From Cupriavidus lacunae (GTDB lineage Bacteria > Pseudomonadota > Gammaproteobacteria > Burkholderiales > Burkholderiaceae): a DNA stretch of 64,000 nt. Below the pieces are notes generated by a model. The model did not search any database, was not told the DNA's origin, and saw nothing but the letters and a program-made list of their open reading frames with translations. Location: the NCBI RefSeq assembly GCF_003353055.1, contig NZ_QKWJ01000013.1:1-64000 (forward strand). Direction: 5' to 3'. Shown in pieces: positions 29,204 to 39,053 of this stretch (positions are counted from its first letter, which is position 1; each line of letters starts with the position of its first letter). Position numbers and translations under genes: made by a program.

Positions 29204-30154
29204 ATGATCATTTCCATCGAGTATCTCTACTGGCTCGCCGGCCTGGTGCTGGCGATCACCGCGCTGATGACCTTCGCCGACCGCGAGCATCCGCGCCGCT
29301 TCAGCACCGGCCTGTTCTGGCTGCTGTATGCCATCGTGTTCCTGATCGGCGACCGGCTGCCGCCGGCCGCGGTCGGCATCGGCGCGGTGGTGATGGCGCT
29401 GATTGCGGGCTTTGGCGGCGTCGGCCACGGCAAGCATGGGAGCCTGCCCGAAGAAGAGCGCCGCGCCAGCGCGCGCCGCCTGGGCAACAAGCTGTTCATC
29501 CCGGCCCTGCTGATCCCGCTGGTGACCGTGATCGGCACCGTGCTGTTCAAGGACGTCAAGATCGCCGGCGTGCCGCTGCTCGATCCCAAGAACGTGACCT
29601 TCGTCTCGCTGGGGATCGGCTGCCTGATCTCGCTGGCGGTGGTGTGCTGGCTCACGCGCGACACCGTGACGCAGGGCCTGCGCGAATCGCGCCGCCTGAC
29701 CGATTCGCTGGGCTGGGCGCTGGTGCTGCCGCAGATGCTGGCAATGCTGGGCCTGGTGTTTGCCGACGCGGGCGTGGGCAAGGCCGTGGCGCACCTGACC
29801 ACCGCCTATATCAACATGGACTACAAGCTGGTGGCGGTGGCGGTCTACTGCGCGGGCATGGCGCTGTTCACGGTGATCATGGGCAATGGCTTCGCGGCCT
29901 TCCCGGTGATGACCGGCGGCGTGGGCGTTCCTATCCTGGTCGGCATGTTCGGCGGCAATCCCGCGGTGATGGCGGCGATCGGCATGTTCTCGGGCTATTG
30001 CGGTACGCTGCTGACGCCGATGGCGGCCAACTTCAATATCGTGCCGGCGGCGCTGCTGGAACTCGACGACAAGAACGCCGTGATCCGCGCGCAGGTGCCG
30101 ACCGCGCTGGCGATCCTGGTGGCCAATATCGCGCTGCTGTACTTCCTCATGTAA
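29204..30154 (+). CDS. DUF979 membrane protein, partner of DUF969
   Basis: A 316-residue polytopic membrane protein with eight or nine predicted helices and the DUF979 features [16 protein letters not shown] and [17 protein letters not shown]. The glycine-rich [15 protein letters not shown] segment resembles substrate-binding hairpins of ion-coupled carriers. It presumably works with the upstream DUF969 protein. It ends 16 bases before pcp. Confidence 0.8.
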   Translation: MIISIEYLYWLAGLVLAITALMTFADREHPRRFSTGLFWLLYAIVFLIGDRLPPAAVGIGAVVMALIAGFGGVGHGKHGSLPEEERRASARRLGNKLFIPALLIPLVTVIGTVLFKDVKIAGVPLLDPKNVTFVSLGIGCLISLAVVCWLTRDTVTQGLRESRRLTDSLGWALVLPQMLAMLGLVFADAGVGKAVAHLTTAYINMDYKLVAVAVYCAGMALFTVIMGNGFAAFPVMTGGVGVPILVGMFGGNPAVMAAIGMFSGYCGTLLTPMAANFNIVPAALLELDDKNAVIRAQVPTALAILVANIALLYFLM

Positions 30155-30170
30155 CCCGCGGAGCCCCGCC

Positions 30171-30821
30171 ATGCGTACCGTGCTGCTGACCGGCTTCGAG
30201 CCGTTCGAGAATGAACCGATCAATCCGTCATGGGAGGCGGTGCGCGCGCTTGACGGCGAGCGCGTCGGCGACGCGGTGATCGTGGCGCGCCAGCTGCCGT
30301 GCGTGTTCGGCGCGGCGATCGACACCATTGGCGAGCTGGTCGATGTGCTGCGCCCCGCGCTGGTGATCGCCGTGGGCCAGGCCGGCGGGCGCGCCGAGAT
30401 GTCGGTCGAGCGCGTGGCGATCAATGTCGACGATGCGCGCATCGCCGACAACGCCGGCGCCCAGCCCATCGATACCGCCATCGCCCCGGACGGCCCCGCC
30501 GCCTACTTTGCCACGCTGCCGATCAAGGCGATGGTGCGCGACATGCGCGCGGCGGGCGTGCCGGCCTCGGTGTCGCAGACCGCCGGCACCTTCGTCTGCA
30601 ACCATGTCTTCTACGGGCTGATGCACCGGCTGGCGCGGCAGCCGGGGGGCGACGTGCGCGGCGGCTTTATCCACATTCCCTACCTGCCCGAGCAGGCGGC
30701 GCGCCATCCGGGCCAGCCGAGCCTGGCGCAGGAAACGCTGGTGAAGGGGTTGCGCGCGGCGGTGGCGACGGCGTTGTCCACCCGCGCCGATGTGCGCGAG
30801 CAGGGCGGGCAACTGCACTAG
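30171..30821 (+). CDS. pcp: Pyrrolidone-carboxylate peptidase
   Basis: A 216-residue cysteine peptidase that removes N-terminal pyroglutamate from peptides. The start [23 protein letters not shown] is canonical, and the triad residues are visible: Glu in [14 protein letters not shown], Cys in [12 protein letters not shown] and His in [12 protein letters not shown]. It is the last gene of the pxpBCA-DUF969-DUF979-pcp cluster and would supply its substrate. Confidence 0.96.
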   Translation: MRTVLLTGFEPFENEPINPSWEAVRALDGERVGDAVIVARQLPCVFGAAIDTIGELVDVLRPALVIAVGQAGGRAEMSVERVAINVDDARIADNAGAQPIDTAIAPDGPAAYFATLPIKAMVRDMRAAGVPASVSQTAGTFVCNHVFYGLMHRLARQPGGDVRGGFIHIPYLPEQAARHPGQPSLAQETLVKGLRAAVATALSTRADVREQGGQLH

Positions 30822-30829
30822 GGCCCGCG

Positions 30830-32083
30830 CTATTCCTGTGTTCCGGCCGCGGCCGCCTCACGGCGTGCCGCGGCTTTCTTTTTCAGGGCATGGCGGCGCA
30901 GGCTGACCTGTTCGAAGCGCCAGATCACATAGCAGAACGCCAGGAACGGCCACAGCCAGCCCAGCCATTGCGCCAGGCCGTTGAAGTGGATGAAGCGGCC
31001 CATGCGCCAGCCTTGCTCCGAGATCCACGCGTAAGGGTTGGATGGCAGCACGTTGGTCAGCACCACCAGCATGACCAGCGCAACCATCGCCAGGATCGCG
31101 CGCAGCCAGCGCGGCAGGTACAGCAGCAGCGCCAGCACCAGCGAACTGGTCAGCAGCGCAAAGCGCCCGCCCTCCGACAGCCAGACAAAGGCGCTTTCGG
31201 TCGGAAACTGCAGCTCGGTCGCGGTGGCCTTAAGCAACAGCGCGGCGGCCAGCAGGCCGGCCAGGATACGCAGCATCGGCGCGTTGCGACGCATCCCGAT
31301 CGAGGCGAACAGGCCCGTGCCGATCCAGCTGCTGGCGGTCACCAGCGATTCCAGCAGCTGCTGGCTCTGCATGTCCTCGGGCCGCAGGCCGATATTGCCC
31401 TGCCAGGCCTCCAGCTGGGGGAACAGCATCTGCAGCACCTGCATCGGCCACGATTCCGGGTCGGTCAGCCATTCGCGCACGATGCTGCCCATGCCGAACA
31501 GGTGCTCTTGCGGAAACACCTGGGCGAACGGCCACAGCATCAGCAGGATGATGGCAAAGCTGGCATGCGGCTCGAACCAGGCCTGGCGCAGCCGCGTCAG
31601 GCGGCCGTCGTCGATCAGCATGTGCGTGAACGGCGCCACCACGGCGCCGCCGAGCAGCGCGCCCAGCGCGTTGGTGATCAGGTCGATATTTGACGAAATG
31701 CGGCTTGGCAGCCAGGTCTGGAGGGCTTCCATGCAGGTCGACAGCAGCGCCCCGGCCACCAGCGCCACCAGCGTGGCGCGCCCGCCCGACATGCGCGGAT
31801 GCAGCGACAGCACCACCAGCGCGCCGAACGGGAAGTACCCCAGCACATTGGTCAGCAGGTCGAACTCTGTGATGTAGCGCGGCTTGGGCGCGGTCAGGAA
31901 GGCAAAGGGCGAGACGCCGTTGTCGACCCAGCCCGAGAACGGGTACAGGCTGGCGTACACGACCAGCAGCGTGAAGCAGAGCAGCCCCACGCGGGCCAGC
32001 GGCGAGTGCTGCCGGCCGGAGGGTTCAGGCATTGACTGAGCCGCCTGGGGCGGCGCGGAGGGCGGCGGGGGAGCCGGCTCCAT
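30830..32083 (-). CDS. VanZ-like membrane protein
   Basis: A 417-residue protein with about ten hydrophobic segments. The N-terminal half has the VanZ pattern: LYPFSGW near residue 50, then DLLTNVLGYFPFGALVVL, LLSTCMEALQTWLPSRISSNIDLITNALGALLG. VanZ-like proteins are membrane proteins of poorly known function, some linked to glycopeptide resistance elsewhere; nothing here suggests resistance. The C-terminal half holds further helices and a basic, Ala-rich tail. It is downstream of the MCE transporter on the same strand, with only 19 bases between, so it could be its last gene. Confidence 0.82.
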   Translation of the reverse strand: MEPAPPPPSAPPQAAQSMPEPSGRQHSPLARVGLLCFTLLVVYASLYPFSGWVDNGVSPFAFLTAPKPRYITEFDLLTNVLGYFPFGALVVLSLHPRMSGGRATLVALVAGALLSTCMEALQTWLPSRISSNIDLITNALGALLGGAVVAPFTHMLIDDGRLTRLRQAWFEPHASFAIILLMLWPFAQVFPQEHLFGMGSIVREWLTDPESWPMQVLQMLFPQLEAWQGNIGLRPEDMQSQQLLESLVTASSWIGTGLFASIGMRRNAPMLRILAGLLAAALLLKATATELQFPTESAFVWLSEGGRFALLTSSLVLALLLYLPRWLRAILAMVALVMLVVLTNVLPSNPYAWISEQGWRMGRFIHFNGLAQWLGWLWPFLAFCYVIWRFEQVSLRRHALKKKAAARREAAAAGTQE

Positions 32084-32102
32084 GGCAATTCTCCTTGCAG
32101 TT

Positions 32103-32783
32103 TTACTTTAGCTGCAGCGTGCCGGTCCAGTCGAGCAGCGCCGCGATCACCGCGTCGCTGGCCTCGGCCAGCGCCCTGACGCCGCCGGCGCCGTCGGCGC
32201 TGGCAGCGGGCCGGCGCGCCTCGAAAGTCTGCTGGCCGATCATGCCCTGGCGGTACACCGTGGCGCGCAGGCGCACCACGCCCTGGCTGGTGGTGGCGCT
32301 GTCGAAGACCTGCTCGAACGCCAGCAGGTCCACCTTGAGGGCCGGCACGCCGGTATCGCCGGACCAGGCCAGCGCACCCTGCGCCGACACGGCATCGCGC
32401 AGCCGGCTGTCGAACAGGCGTGTGGGCGACATCACCCAGCGCTGCGTGGCATAGGCCTGCAGCCGCTGGGCCTGCGCGTACTGCAGCCGGTAGTAGAGGG
32501 CGTTGCCCTCCAGCCAGTCGGGGCCATCGGTCTGCGCCACCCGCAGCTTGGGCAGTTTTGCTGCCGCGGCGTTCCCGCCGGCGGCCGACGGACCCAGGTC
32601 GTAGGTCACGGTAGGCGTGCCATGTGTGAGGGCGCAGCCCGGCAGCGCGAGCGCGGCGGCGGTCACCAGCAACGCGACAAGGCGGACTGACAGGAAAGAG
32701 GGCGCGGGTCGGCGCAGGCTTGGCATCTCGGTCGCAGGGGTCACGGCGATGTCTCGGCAGTGGCGATTGATGGAGGCGCGCAC
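32103..32783 (-). CDS. MCE-associated lipoprotein (ABC-type auxiliary, PqiC-like)
   Basis: A 226-residue protein with a hydrophobic signal ending in a lipobox-like ALPGC (Cys near residue 50), followed by the TYDLGPSAAG and LRVAQTDGPDWLEGNALYYRL stretches typical of the ABC-transporter auxiliary lipoprotein family. It would sit on the periplasmic side of the outer membrane and complete the lipid path. The N-terminal 25-30 residues look long, so the start may be at a later codon such as the Met at residue 20. It starts four bases after the MCE gene stops. Confidence 0.85.
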   Translation of the reverse strand: MRASINRHCRDIAVTPATEMPSLRRPAPSFLSVRLVALLVTAAALALPGCALTHGTPTVTYDLGPSAAGGNAAAAKLPKLRVAQTDGPDWLEGNALYYRLQYAQAQRLQAYATQRWVMSPTRLFDSRLRDAVSAQGALAWSGDTGVPALKVDLLAFEQVFDSATTSQGVVRLRATVYRQGMIGQQTFEARRPAASADGAGGVRALAEASDAVIAALLDWTGTLQLK

Positions 32784-32787
32784 ACGG

Positions 32788-33729
32788 CTATGGCGCGTTG
32801 AAGCCGGATTCGCCCGGGCCCGGCGCGGGCGCGGGCGCGCCGAATAGTACGCTGCTCGGGCTTTCGTCGAAGCGGCCGGCGGCGCGCTCGAAGCTGCGCG
32901 CGGTCAGGCGTGCGTCGCGCGCGAGGCCGTTGAGCTGCGGCAGCGTTTCCTGGTTGAAATTGCCGGCGGCGGTCTGCACCGAGGCAGCCGCGCCCTGCAT
33001 GTCGCGCCCGACGCTGTCGACGGTGCGCATCACCGTGCCGTTGGGGTTGGCCAGCTCCTGGGTCAGGCGCCGGGTCGATTCCAGCGTCGCGTTCAGGTTC
33101 TCGGCCACCTTGGGCAGCCGGTTGGCGGCCGGCGCCAGCGAGTCGGACAGCCGCGAGTAGTCCTCGGCGGTCTTGTGCACCGAGCGGATCGCCGCCATCA
33201 GCTCGTCACGGTTGGCGCCCTGGAACATGTCGTTGAGCGAGGCCATCATGGTCTCGACCTGCGTCAGCAGCGAGTCGCCGCGCTTTTCCAGCTCTTCGAA
33301 GAAGCCCGGCCGCATGGCGATGCGCGCCACCGCCTTGGGCGAGGTCGGCAGCGGCGGCGAGGTCTCGGCGCCATCGTGCGCGGCGGAGTCGTCGAGCTGC
33401 ACGTAGGCGATCCCGGTCACGCCCTGGAAGCCCAGTGTGCCATAGGTGGTGCGCGTGATCGGCGTGTCCCGGTTGACGGTGACGCGCACGATGATCTGGC
33501 CCGGCACCTGCGGGTCGAATTTGATCGACTCGACCTTGCCCACCGCAAGCCCGCGGTATTTCACGTCGCCCTGCGGCTGCAGGCCGTTGACGGTGGAACG
33601 CGTGATCAGGTCATACGGCACGCGCACGGCATGGTCGCTGCTGAACCAGAAGATCGCGAACAGCACCAGCACGGCCAGGCCGATGGTGAACACGCCGGCA
33701 AGGAATGCGTGTGACTTGTTTTCCATCAT
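32788..33729 (-). CDS. MCE-domain (MlaD-like) lipid-transport protein
   Basis: A 313-residue bitopic protein. A single N-terminal membrane helix (about 9-29) precedes the MCE domain (about 38-120; STVNGLQPQGDVKYRGLAVGKV, GFQGVTGIAYVQL), then a long helical region (about 150-290). MCE proteins form rings or tubes that shuttle phospholipids between inner and outer membranes. It overlaps the ATPase gene by four bases and is followed by the auxiliary lipoprotein. The paralogous system in E. coli is Mla or Pqi. Confidence 0.92.
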   Translation of the reverse strand: MMENKSHAFLAGVFTIGLAVLVLFAIFWFSSDHAVRVPYDLITRSTVNGLQPQGDVKYRGLAVGKVESIKFDPQVPGQIIVRVTVNRDTPITRTTYGTLGFQGVTGIAYVQLDDSAAHDGAETSPPLPTSPKAVARIAMRPGFFEELEKRGDSLLTQVETMMASLNDMFQGANRDELMAAIRSVHKTAEDYSRLSDSLAPAANRLPKVAENLNATLESTRRLTQELANPNGTVMRTVDSVGRDMQGAAASVQTAAGNFNQETLPQLNGLARDARLTARSFERAAGRFDESPSSVLFGAPAPAPGPGESGFNAP

Positions 33730-34574
33730 GCTTCTCCAGGGGGCGCAGCATCCGGCTGCCCGTGCGGTGGCAGCGCCTGCATGGCGCGCTGGGCGCGATC
33801 GCCCAGGAAATACTCGCGGATGAAGGGGTGGTCCACCTTCACCACTTCCGGAATCGGCGCGGCGGCGATCACCTTGTGGTCGGCCAGCACCGCGACCCGG
33901 TCGGACAGCGCCACCAGCGTGTCCAGGTCGTGCGTGATCATCACCACGGTCAGGCCCAGTTCGCGGCGCAGTTCGCGGATCAGCGCCACGTAGTCGTCGG
34001 AGGCCATCGGGTCCAGCCCCGCCGTAGGCTCGTCCAGGAACAGCAGTTCGGGCTCGAGCGCCAGCGCGCGCGCCAGCGCCACGCGCTTGATCATGCCGCC
34101 GGACAGGTCCGACGGCATCTTGTCGGCATCGCGTGCCGACAGCCCCACCAGTTGCAGCTTGAGCATGGCCGCCTGGCAGATCAGGTTGTCGGGCAGCGCG
34201 CGCAGCTCGCGCAGGGGCAGCGCGATATTGTCGATCACCGACAGCGCCGAAAACAGTGCGCCGCGCTGGAACTGCAGCCCCCAGCGGTTGCGCAGTACTT
34301 GCAGTTGCGCCGGGCGCAGCCGGGCCGGGTCTTCGCCGAACACCTTGATGGTGCCCGAGGTGGGCCGCTCCAGTCCCACGATCTGGCGCAGCAGCACGGT
34401 CTTGCCGCTGCCCGAGCCGCCCACCACCGACAGCACCTCGTCGCGGTAGACGTCCAGGTTCACATGGTCATGCACCACTGCCTTGTCGAAGCGCTTGACC
34501 AGGTCGCGCACCTCGATGACCGGGGTGCGGTCCCGGGTGCGTTCCGGGGTAGCGTTTGCTTGCGCCGCGTTCAC
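33726..34574 (-). CDS. ATPase of the MCE-type lipid transporter (MlaF-like)
   Basis: A 282-residue ABC ATPase with Walker A GGSGSGKT, signature LSGGM, Walker B LLFLDEP and the switch His in MITHD. The start is a GTG at 34574 that overlaps the permease stop by four bases. It powers the permease encoded just upstream. Confidence 0.93.
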   Translation of the reverse strand: MNAAQANATPERTRDRTPVIEVRDLVKRFDKAVVHDHVNLDVYRDEVLSVVGGSGSGKTVLLRQIVGLERPTSGTIKVFGEDPARLRPAQLQVLRNRWGLQFQRGALFSALSVIDNIALPLRELRALPDNLICQAAMLKLQLVGLSARDADKMPSDLSGGMIKRVALARALALEPELLFLDEPTAGLDPMASDDYVALIRELRRELGLTVVMITHDLDTLVALSDRVAVLADHKVIAAAPIPEVVKVDHPFIREYFLGDRAQRAMQALPPHGQPDAAPPGEA

Positions 34575-35701
34575 AATCCCACGTCCTTGAACAGGATGGC
34601 GAAGACCGCGTCGGCCAGGATCACGATGGTGATCGCGCTCACCACCGAGGCGGTGGTGCCTTCGCCCAGGCTTTGCGTGTTGGGCTTGATGCGCAGCCCG
34701 AAGTGGCACGCGGTCAGCGCGATCAGGATGCCGAACACCACACCCTTGCCCAGCCCCAGCCACAGGTTGGCCACCGGCACCGCATCGGGCAGCTCGCGCA
34801 GGAAGAAGGTGACGCTGATGCCCAGCTGCATGCGCGCGGCCAGCATGCCGCCGGCCAGTGCCACCACGTCGGTCCAGGCCACCAGCAGCGGCATGGCGAT
34901 GGCCAGCGCGATCACGCGCGGCATGATCAGCCGGAAGCCGTGCGAGATGCCCATGACGCGCATCGCATCCAGCTCTTCGGTCACGCGCATCACGCCGATC
35001 TGCGCGGTGATGGCCGATCCCGAGCGCCCCGCGATCAGGATCGCCGCCAGCACCGGCCCCAGCTCGCGGATCACCGCCATGCCGAGAATGTTGACGATGA
35101 AGGTGCTGGCGCCAAAGGTGCGCAGCTGGTTGGCCGACAGATACGACAGCACGATGCCGATCAGGAAGCCCACCAGCGCCGTGATTCCGAGCGCCTTGTA
35201 GCCCACGTTGTAGATATTGGCCGAGATCTCGCGCCAGGGGCCGCGCTGCGGCATGCGCGCAAGGCGCAGCAGGTCGAAGGCCAGCTGGCCCAGCATGGTG
35301 ATGCCGTTACGCAGCTGCGCGCCGAACGACAGCACGTTGGCCCCGAACAGCGTGAACGGGTTGAAGCGGTCCACCATGTGCTTCTTCCAGCCCTCGCTCT
35401 GCACCGCGGCGATACGCGCGAACACGCGGCGCTGGCCCTCGCTGGCATCCAGCCGTTGCGGCAGCGCGCCATTCCATGCCTGCCACAGCAGTTGGCCGCC
35501 GATATGGTCCAGCCGCTCGACCCCGGCCAGTGACCATTGCGCGCTGTCTGGCGTCTGCGCCAGCTCATGCAGCTGCGCGCGCAATTGCCGCGCCTGGTGG
35601 CAGCCGGCCAGCGCCAGCGCGGTCCAGTCGCCACGCAGCGCTACGCTGACGGTTCCGTCCCCGCGCGTGATATCGAAATCTGGCGTCGTCTGGCGTTCCA
35701 A
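34571..35701 (-). CDS. MlaE-family permease with an N-terminal STAS-like domain
   Basis: A 376-residue protein. About the first 100 residues resemble a STAS (MlaB-like) domain (VSVALRGDWTALALAG, SLAGVERLDHIGGQLL), and the remainder is a MlaE-type permease with five or six membrane segments and the conserved GFLIGIVLSYLSANQL and RELGPVLAAILIAGRSGSAI motifs. In E. coli MlaB is a separate STAS protein, so here the two appear fused. First gene of the MCE operon, divergent from birA. Confidence 0.88.
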   Translation of the reverse strand: MERQTTPDFDITRGDGTVSVALRGDWTALALAGCHQARQLRAQLHELAQTPDSAQWSLAGVERLDHIGGQLLWQAWNGALPQRLDASEGQRRVFARIAAVQSEGWKKHMVDRFNPFTLFGANVLSFGAQLRNGITMLGQLAFDLLRLARMPQRGPWREISANIYNVGYKALGITALVGFLIGIVLSYLSANQLRTFGASTFIVNILGMAVIRELGPVLAAILIAGRSGSAITAQIGVMRVTEELDAMRVMGISHGFRLIMPRVIALAIAMPLLVAWTDVVALAGGMLAARMQLGISVTFFLRELPDAVPVANLWLGLGKGVVFGILIALTACHFGLRIKPNTQSLGEGTTASVVSAITIVILADAVFAILFKDVGL

Positions 35702-35878
35702 GGGCGTGCGATGTGATGGCCGAGTCTCGATTCTAAGCCACCCGCCCCGCTGGCGCGACCGCGCCGTGCCGAAGCTGCGGCACGGCTACAATGCGGCATC
35801 AGCCACGGGCACCCGGACCGCACCTTGTCCGTGTCTGTGTTTTCCACGATCGCCATCGATCCCAGCCCTTTGCCGCGC

Positions 35879-36751
35879 ATGTCCGCCGTTCCTCCGACTC
35901 CATCCGATCTTCCCGCCGGTGCGTGGCGCATCGATGCCGGCGCGCTGCGCGCCATGCTGTCGCCCGCGTTGCGCGACTGGACGCTGGAGCTGGTCGAGGA
36001 AACCGGCTCCACCAATGCCGATCTCACCGCGGCCTGCCGCCAGGCACCGTGGTCCGACGCCGGCAGGCTGCGGCTGGCCTACCGCCAGACCGCCGGGCGC
36101 GGGCGCCAGGGCCGGCCCTGGCAGGGGCAGGCGGGCATGACGTTCTCGGTGGCGCTGCCGCTGGCGCTGGCGCCGGCGCAGTTGAGCGGCCTGAGCCTGG
36201 CCGTGGGCCTGGCGCTGGCCGAGGCCCTGGGCGATGTCGATGCAACGTTGGGAGCGCGGCTCGGCCTGAAGTGGCCCAATGACCTGCAGATCGATGGCCG
36301 CAAGCTGGCTGGCATCCTGATCGAGTCGGTGCCGGCCGGACCGCGGCAAGTCTGGGCCGTGATCGGCATCGGCCTGAACCTGGTGCGCGACGCACAGATG
36401 GAAGCGGCACTGGGCCGCGGACTGGCCGGCGTGGCCGAAGCCATGCCCGGCTTTGACGCACAGCGCGACGCGCCACGCCTGCTGGCCGCGCTGCTGGAAC
36501 GGCTGGCGGCGATGCGCACGGACTTCCTCGCGCACGGCTTCGGGCCGATGGCGCGGCGCTGGTCCGCCGCCGATGCCTACCGCGACCAGCCGGTGCGGCT
36601 GTTGCACGATGGCAAGGTGATTGCCGAAGGCATGGCCCGCGGCGTCGACGAAGCTGGCCACCTGCTGCTGGAAACGCCGGCCGGGCTTGAGCGCATCGCC
36701 AGCGGCGAGCTGTCGCTGCGGTCCGCCCCGGGGCAGGGAGATGCCGCATGA
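35879..36751 (+). CDS. birA: Biotin--[acetyl-CoA-carboxylase] ligase
   Basis: A 290-residue biotin-protein ligase: the catalytic domain shows the ETGSTNADL motif, GRGRQGRPW (the biotinyl-AMP binding loop) and [19 protein letters not shown], with a small C-terminal SH3-like domain. It lacks the N-terminal DNA-binding domain of E. coli BirA, so it is probably not a repressor. The start is uncertain: ATG at 35879, or a TTG at 35825 in the same frame. It overlaps coaX by four bases. Confidence 0.9.
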   Translation: MSAVPPTPSDLPAGAWRIDAGALRAMLSPALRDWTLELVEETGSTNADLTAACRQAPWSDAGRLRLAYRQTAGRGRQGRPWQGQAGMTFSVALPLALAPAQLSGLSLAVGLALAEALGDVDATLGARLGLKWPNDLQIDGRKLAGILIESVPAGPRQVWAVIGIGLNLVRDAQMEAALGRGLAGVAEAMPGFDAQRDAPRLLAALLERLAAMRTDFLAHGFGPMARRWSAADAYRDQPVRLLHDGKVIAEGMARGVDEAGHLLLETPAGLERIASGELSLRSAPGQGDAA

Positions 36752-37590
36752 GCGCGCCGCGGCTGCTGGTCGATATCGGCAATACCCGCCTCAAGTGGGC
36801 CTGGTGCGAATCCGGTGCGGCGCTGCCCGCCACGGGCGCGCTGCCCACGCCATGGCAGCACGGCGGCGCGGTCGCGCATGCCGACGAGGGCGCGCTGCAG
36901 ACGCTGGCGGCTGACCTGCGCGCGCTGCGCGCAAGCGGGCCGATGCCGTCGGTGTGGATCAGCAATGTGGCCGGGCCGGTGATTGCCGCCGCCGTGGATG
37001 CCGCGCTGGTCGATGCCTTCGGCGGCTGCGCGCCGGTGCAGTGGGTGCGCAGCGCCGCCGCGCACGGCAACCTGGCCAATGGTTATCGCGAACCCACCCA
37101 GCTGGGCGTGGACCGCTGGGTCGGCGCGGTCGGCGCGCACCGCTGGCTGCCGCACGACACGTTGCTGGTGGTGACCGCGGGGACCGCCACCACGCTGGAT
37201 ATCGTCACCGTGGCCGCCGACGGCTGCGCGCGCTTCGAAGGCGGCCTGATCCTGCCCGGCCTGGCGCTGATGCTGGGCACGCTGGCGCGCAACACGGCGC
37301 AATTGCCGGCGCTTGACGTCGGCGATGCCGGCAGCGTGGCCGGCATGCAGCGGCGCTGGGCCGACAACACGCACGACGCCATCGCCGCGGGCTGCCTGGC
37401 CGCGCAGGCCGGCGCCATCGAACGCACCTGGCGCGCGCTCGGTGAGCGCGCACCGGATGCTCGTCCTGCGCGTTGCCTGCTGTCCGGCGGGGCCCGCAGC
37501 GCGCTGGCGGGCGCGCTCGCGGTGCCGTTCGCGATGCACGATAATCTGGTGCTGCTCGGCCTGCATGCGATGGCATCGGCCGGCGCCTAG
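36748..37590 (+). CDS. coaX: Type III pantothenate kinase
   Basis: A 280-residue kinase for the first step of CoA synthesis. Family marks are the nucleotide-binding [10 protein letters not shown] (residues 9-18), the [12 protein letters not shown] pantothenate-binding stretch and the [11 protein letters not shown] phosphate loop. Type III enzymes need a monovalent cation and escape CoA feedback. The ATG overlaps the birA stop, a pairing common in betaproteobacteria. Confidence 0.96.
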   Translation: MSAPRLLVDIGNTRLKWAWCESGAALPATGALPTPWQHGGAVAHADEGALQTLAADLRALRASGPMPSVWISNVAGPVIAAAVDAALVDAFGGCAPVQWVRSAAAHGNLANGYREPTQLGVDRWVGAVGAHRWLPHDTLLVVTAGTATTLDIVTVAADGCARFEGGLILPGLALMLGTLARNTAQLPALDVGDAGSVAGMQRRWADNTHDAIAAGCLAAQAGAIERTWRALGERAPDARPARCLLSGGARSALAGALAVPFAMHDNLVLLGLHAMASAGA

Positions 37591-37633
37591 CCGCACCACG
37601 CACACACCCACACGCACCGCTCCGGCCCGATCC

Positions 37634-37867
37634 ATGACCACACCCGGCCAGTCCGACCCGCCACGCTCGCTGCGCATCGCGCTGCTGTTGCTGCTATGCG
37701 CCAATGCCTTGCTGCTGGCGGCGGTGCTCGGCGCATTCGGTGCGAACCCGCTGTCAGGATGGTTTGAAACGCCGCGCGAGCCCCAGCGGCTGGAGCAGCA
37801 GGTGCGCGGCGAACGGATGCAGCTGCAGCCGCCGGGATCCGTGCCGGCGTCGGCGCCGGCATCGTAG
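37634..37867 (+). CDS. Small single-pass membrane protein of unknown function
   Basis: A 77-residue protein with one hydrophobic segment (about 13-37) and a short Pro/Ala-rich tail. It follows coaX by 43 bases, on the same strand, and meets the convergent rfaE2 gene two bases after its stop. No family is recognised. Codon pattern is as in its neighbours, so it may be real, but confidence is limited by its size. Confidence 0.6.
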   Translation: MTTPGQSDPPRSLRIALLLLLCANALLLAAVLGAFGANPLSGWFETPREPQRLEQQVRGERMQLQPPGSVPASAPAS

Positions 37868-37869
37868 GC

Positions 37870-38364
37870 TCAGCCGCCCTGGCGCACCTTGCTCAGCAGC
37901 TTGGTGGTCGAGCGGTCGTGCAGGAAGGGGATGGCATAGGCCTGGCCGCCCCAGCTGCGCACCAGTCGGGTTTCTTCCAGCGTGTCGATATCGTAATCGC
38001 CGCCCTTGACGTAGATGTCGGGGCGCACCAGGCGGATCAGCTCCACCGGCGTCTGTTCGCGGAACATCGCCACCAGGTCGACCGATTCCAGCGCGGCCAG
38101 CAGCGCCATGCGGTCCGATTCATGGTTCAGCGGGCGGTCGTCGCCCTTGCCCAGCATCTTCACGGAAGCATCGCTGTTGACCCCGACCACCATGCTTGCG
38201 CCCAGTGCGCGCGCCTGTGCCAGGTAGGTGGCATGGCCGCGATGCAGGATGTCGAACACGCCGTTGGTGAACACCAGCGGGCGCGGCAACGCAGTGATGC
38301 GCGCGGCCAGCGCGGCGGGGTTGTCAGGCAGGGTCAGCTTGGATTCGAAAGCGGGTACGGACAT
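37870..38364 (-). CDS. rfaE2: D-glycero-beta-D-manno-heptose 1-phosphate adenylyltransferase
   Basis: A 164-residue nucleotidyltransferase corresponding to the C-terminal half of E. coli HldE. The TNGVFDILHRGHATYL segment contains the HxGH nucleotide-binding motif, and the VKGGDYDIDTL stretch is typical of the family. It makes ADP-heptose for the LPS inner core. The start at 38364 (MSVPAFESK) matches the family; a longer frame is open upstream. Confidence 0.94.
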   Translation of the reverse strand: MSVPAFESKLTLPDNPAALAARITALPRPLVFTNGVFDILHRGHATYLAQARALGASMVVGVNSDASVKMLGKGDDRPLNHESDRMALLAALESVDLVAMFREQTPVELIRLVRPDIYVKGGDYDIDTLEETRLVRSWGGQAYAIPFLHDRSTTKLLSKVRQGG

Positions 38365-38885
38365 GGGTCGGCATCTGAAGGTGGAGGCCGGCCCCATCGC
38401 GGAGCCGGCGTGCTTGCCCGAATGGTACCCGTTCTTGCAGCGTGCTAGCCCGCCATGCACAGCGCGACGGCCGCGTCGTTGGCAACCTCGCCGGCGTTAT
38501 CGCGCGCCGGTTATCAATATGTGCTGACGGCAATGTTGCCGTGCAATCCACGCGTCGCCCGTACGTTGCGGGCGAGCGGACTTTTTTTTGGGGGGGGGGG
38601 CGGCAACCTGGCCGTGAAGGCGCTGCCGCGGTTCCACCCGGGCAAATGGTGCCGCGGAGAATCGCCAGCCGTTGCTGGCGGTTATTCCAATGTTATCGGA
38701 ATTGCTGGGTATTACACCATGAATTAAATGGAATCGTAATATGGGATATGGAATGCGTAAGCGTTGTGATAATCGTCTCGTGATTTAAGTGTTTTATTTT
38801 TCGATATAAGTAAATTCGGCGAAGGGGCGTCGGGCATGGGTTTGCAGTCGCCGCGCGACAGAGTGTGGGACGACATTCAAATGGT

Positions 38886-38903
38886 GTAGTAACCGGTTAC
38901 TAC
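38886..38903. promoter_or_regulatory. Perfect 18-base palindrome
   Basis: GTAGTAACC followed directly by its complement GGTTACTAC. It is the kind of site a dimeric repressor would bind. It lies 65 bases upstream of the small frame at 38968. Confidence 0.55.
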
Positions 38904-38967
38904 CTGCATCGCAGCCGGCTCGTTTATCATGCCAGGCACTTGATTTTCCAGAATAAGGAAAACAGTA

Positions 38968-39039
38968 ATGCAGAATACCCGCCAGAGCCGGACCAGGTCC
39001 GGTGTGCCGCGGCGGGTCGCATTTGTCGGGAATGCGTAA
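38968..39039 (+). CDS. Possible 23-residue small protein
   Basis: A short frame, MQNTRQSRTRSGVPRR..., with an AAGGAA eight or so bases before its ATG and a strong terminator 15 bases past its stop. The region may instead encode a small RNA. There is no family match I recognise. Confidence 0.25.
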   Translation: MQNTRQSRTRSGVPRRVAFVGNA

Positions 39040-39053
39040 GGTAGATAAGGCAG

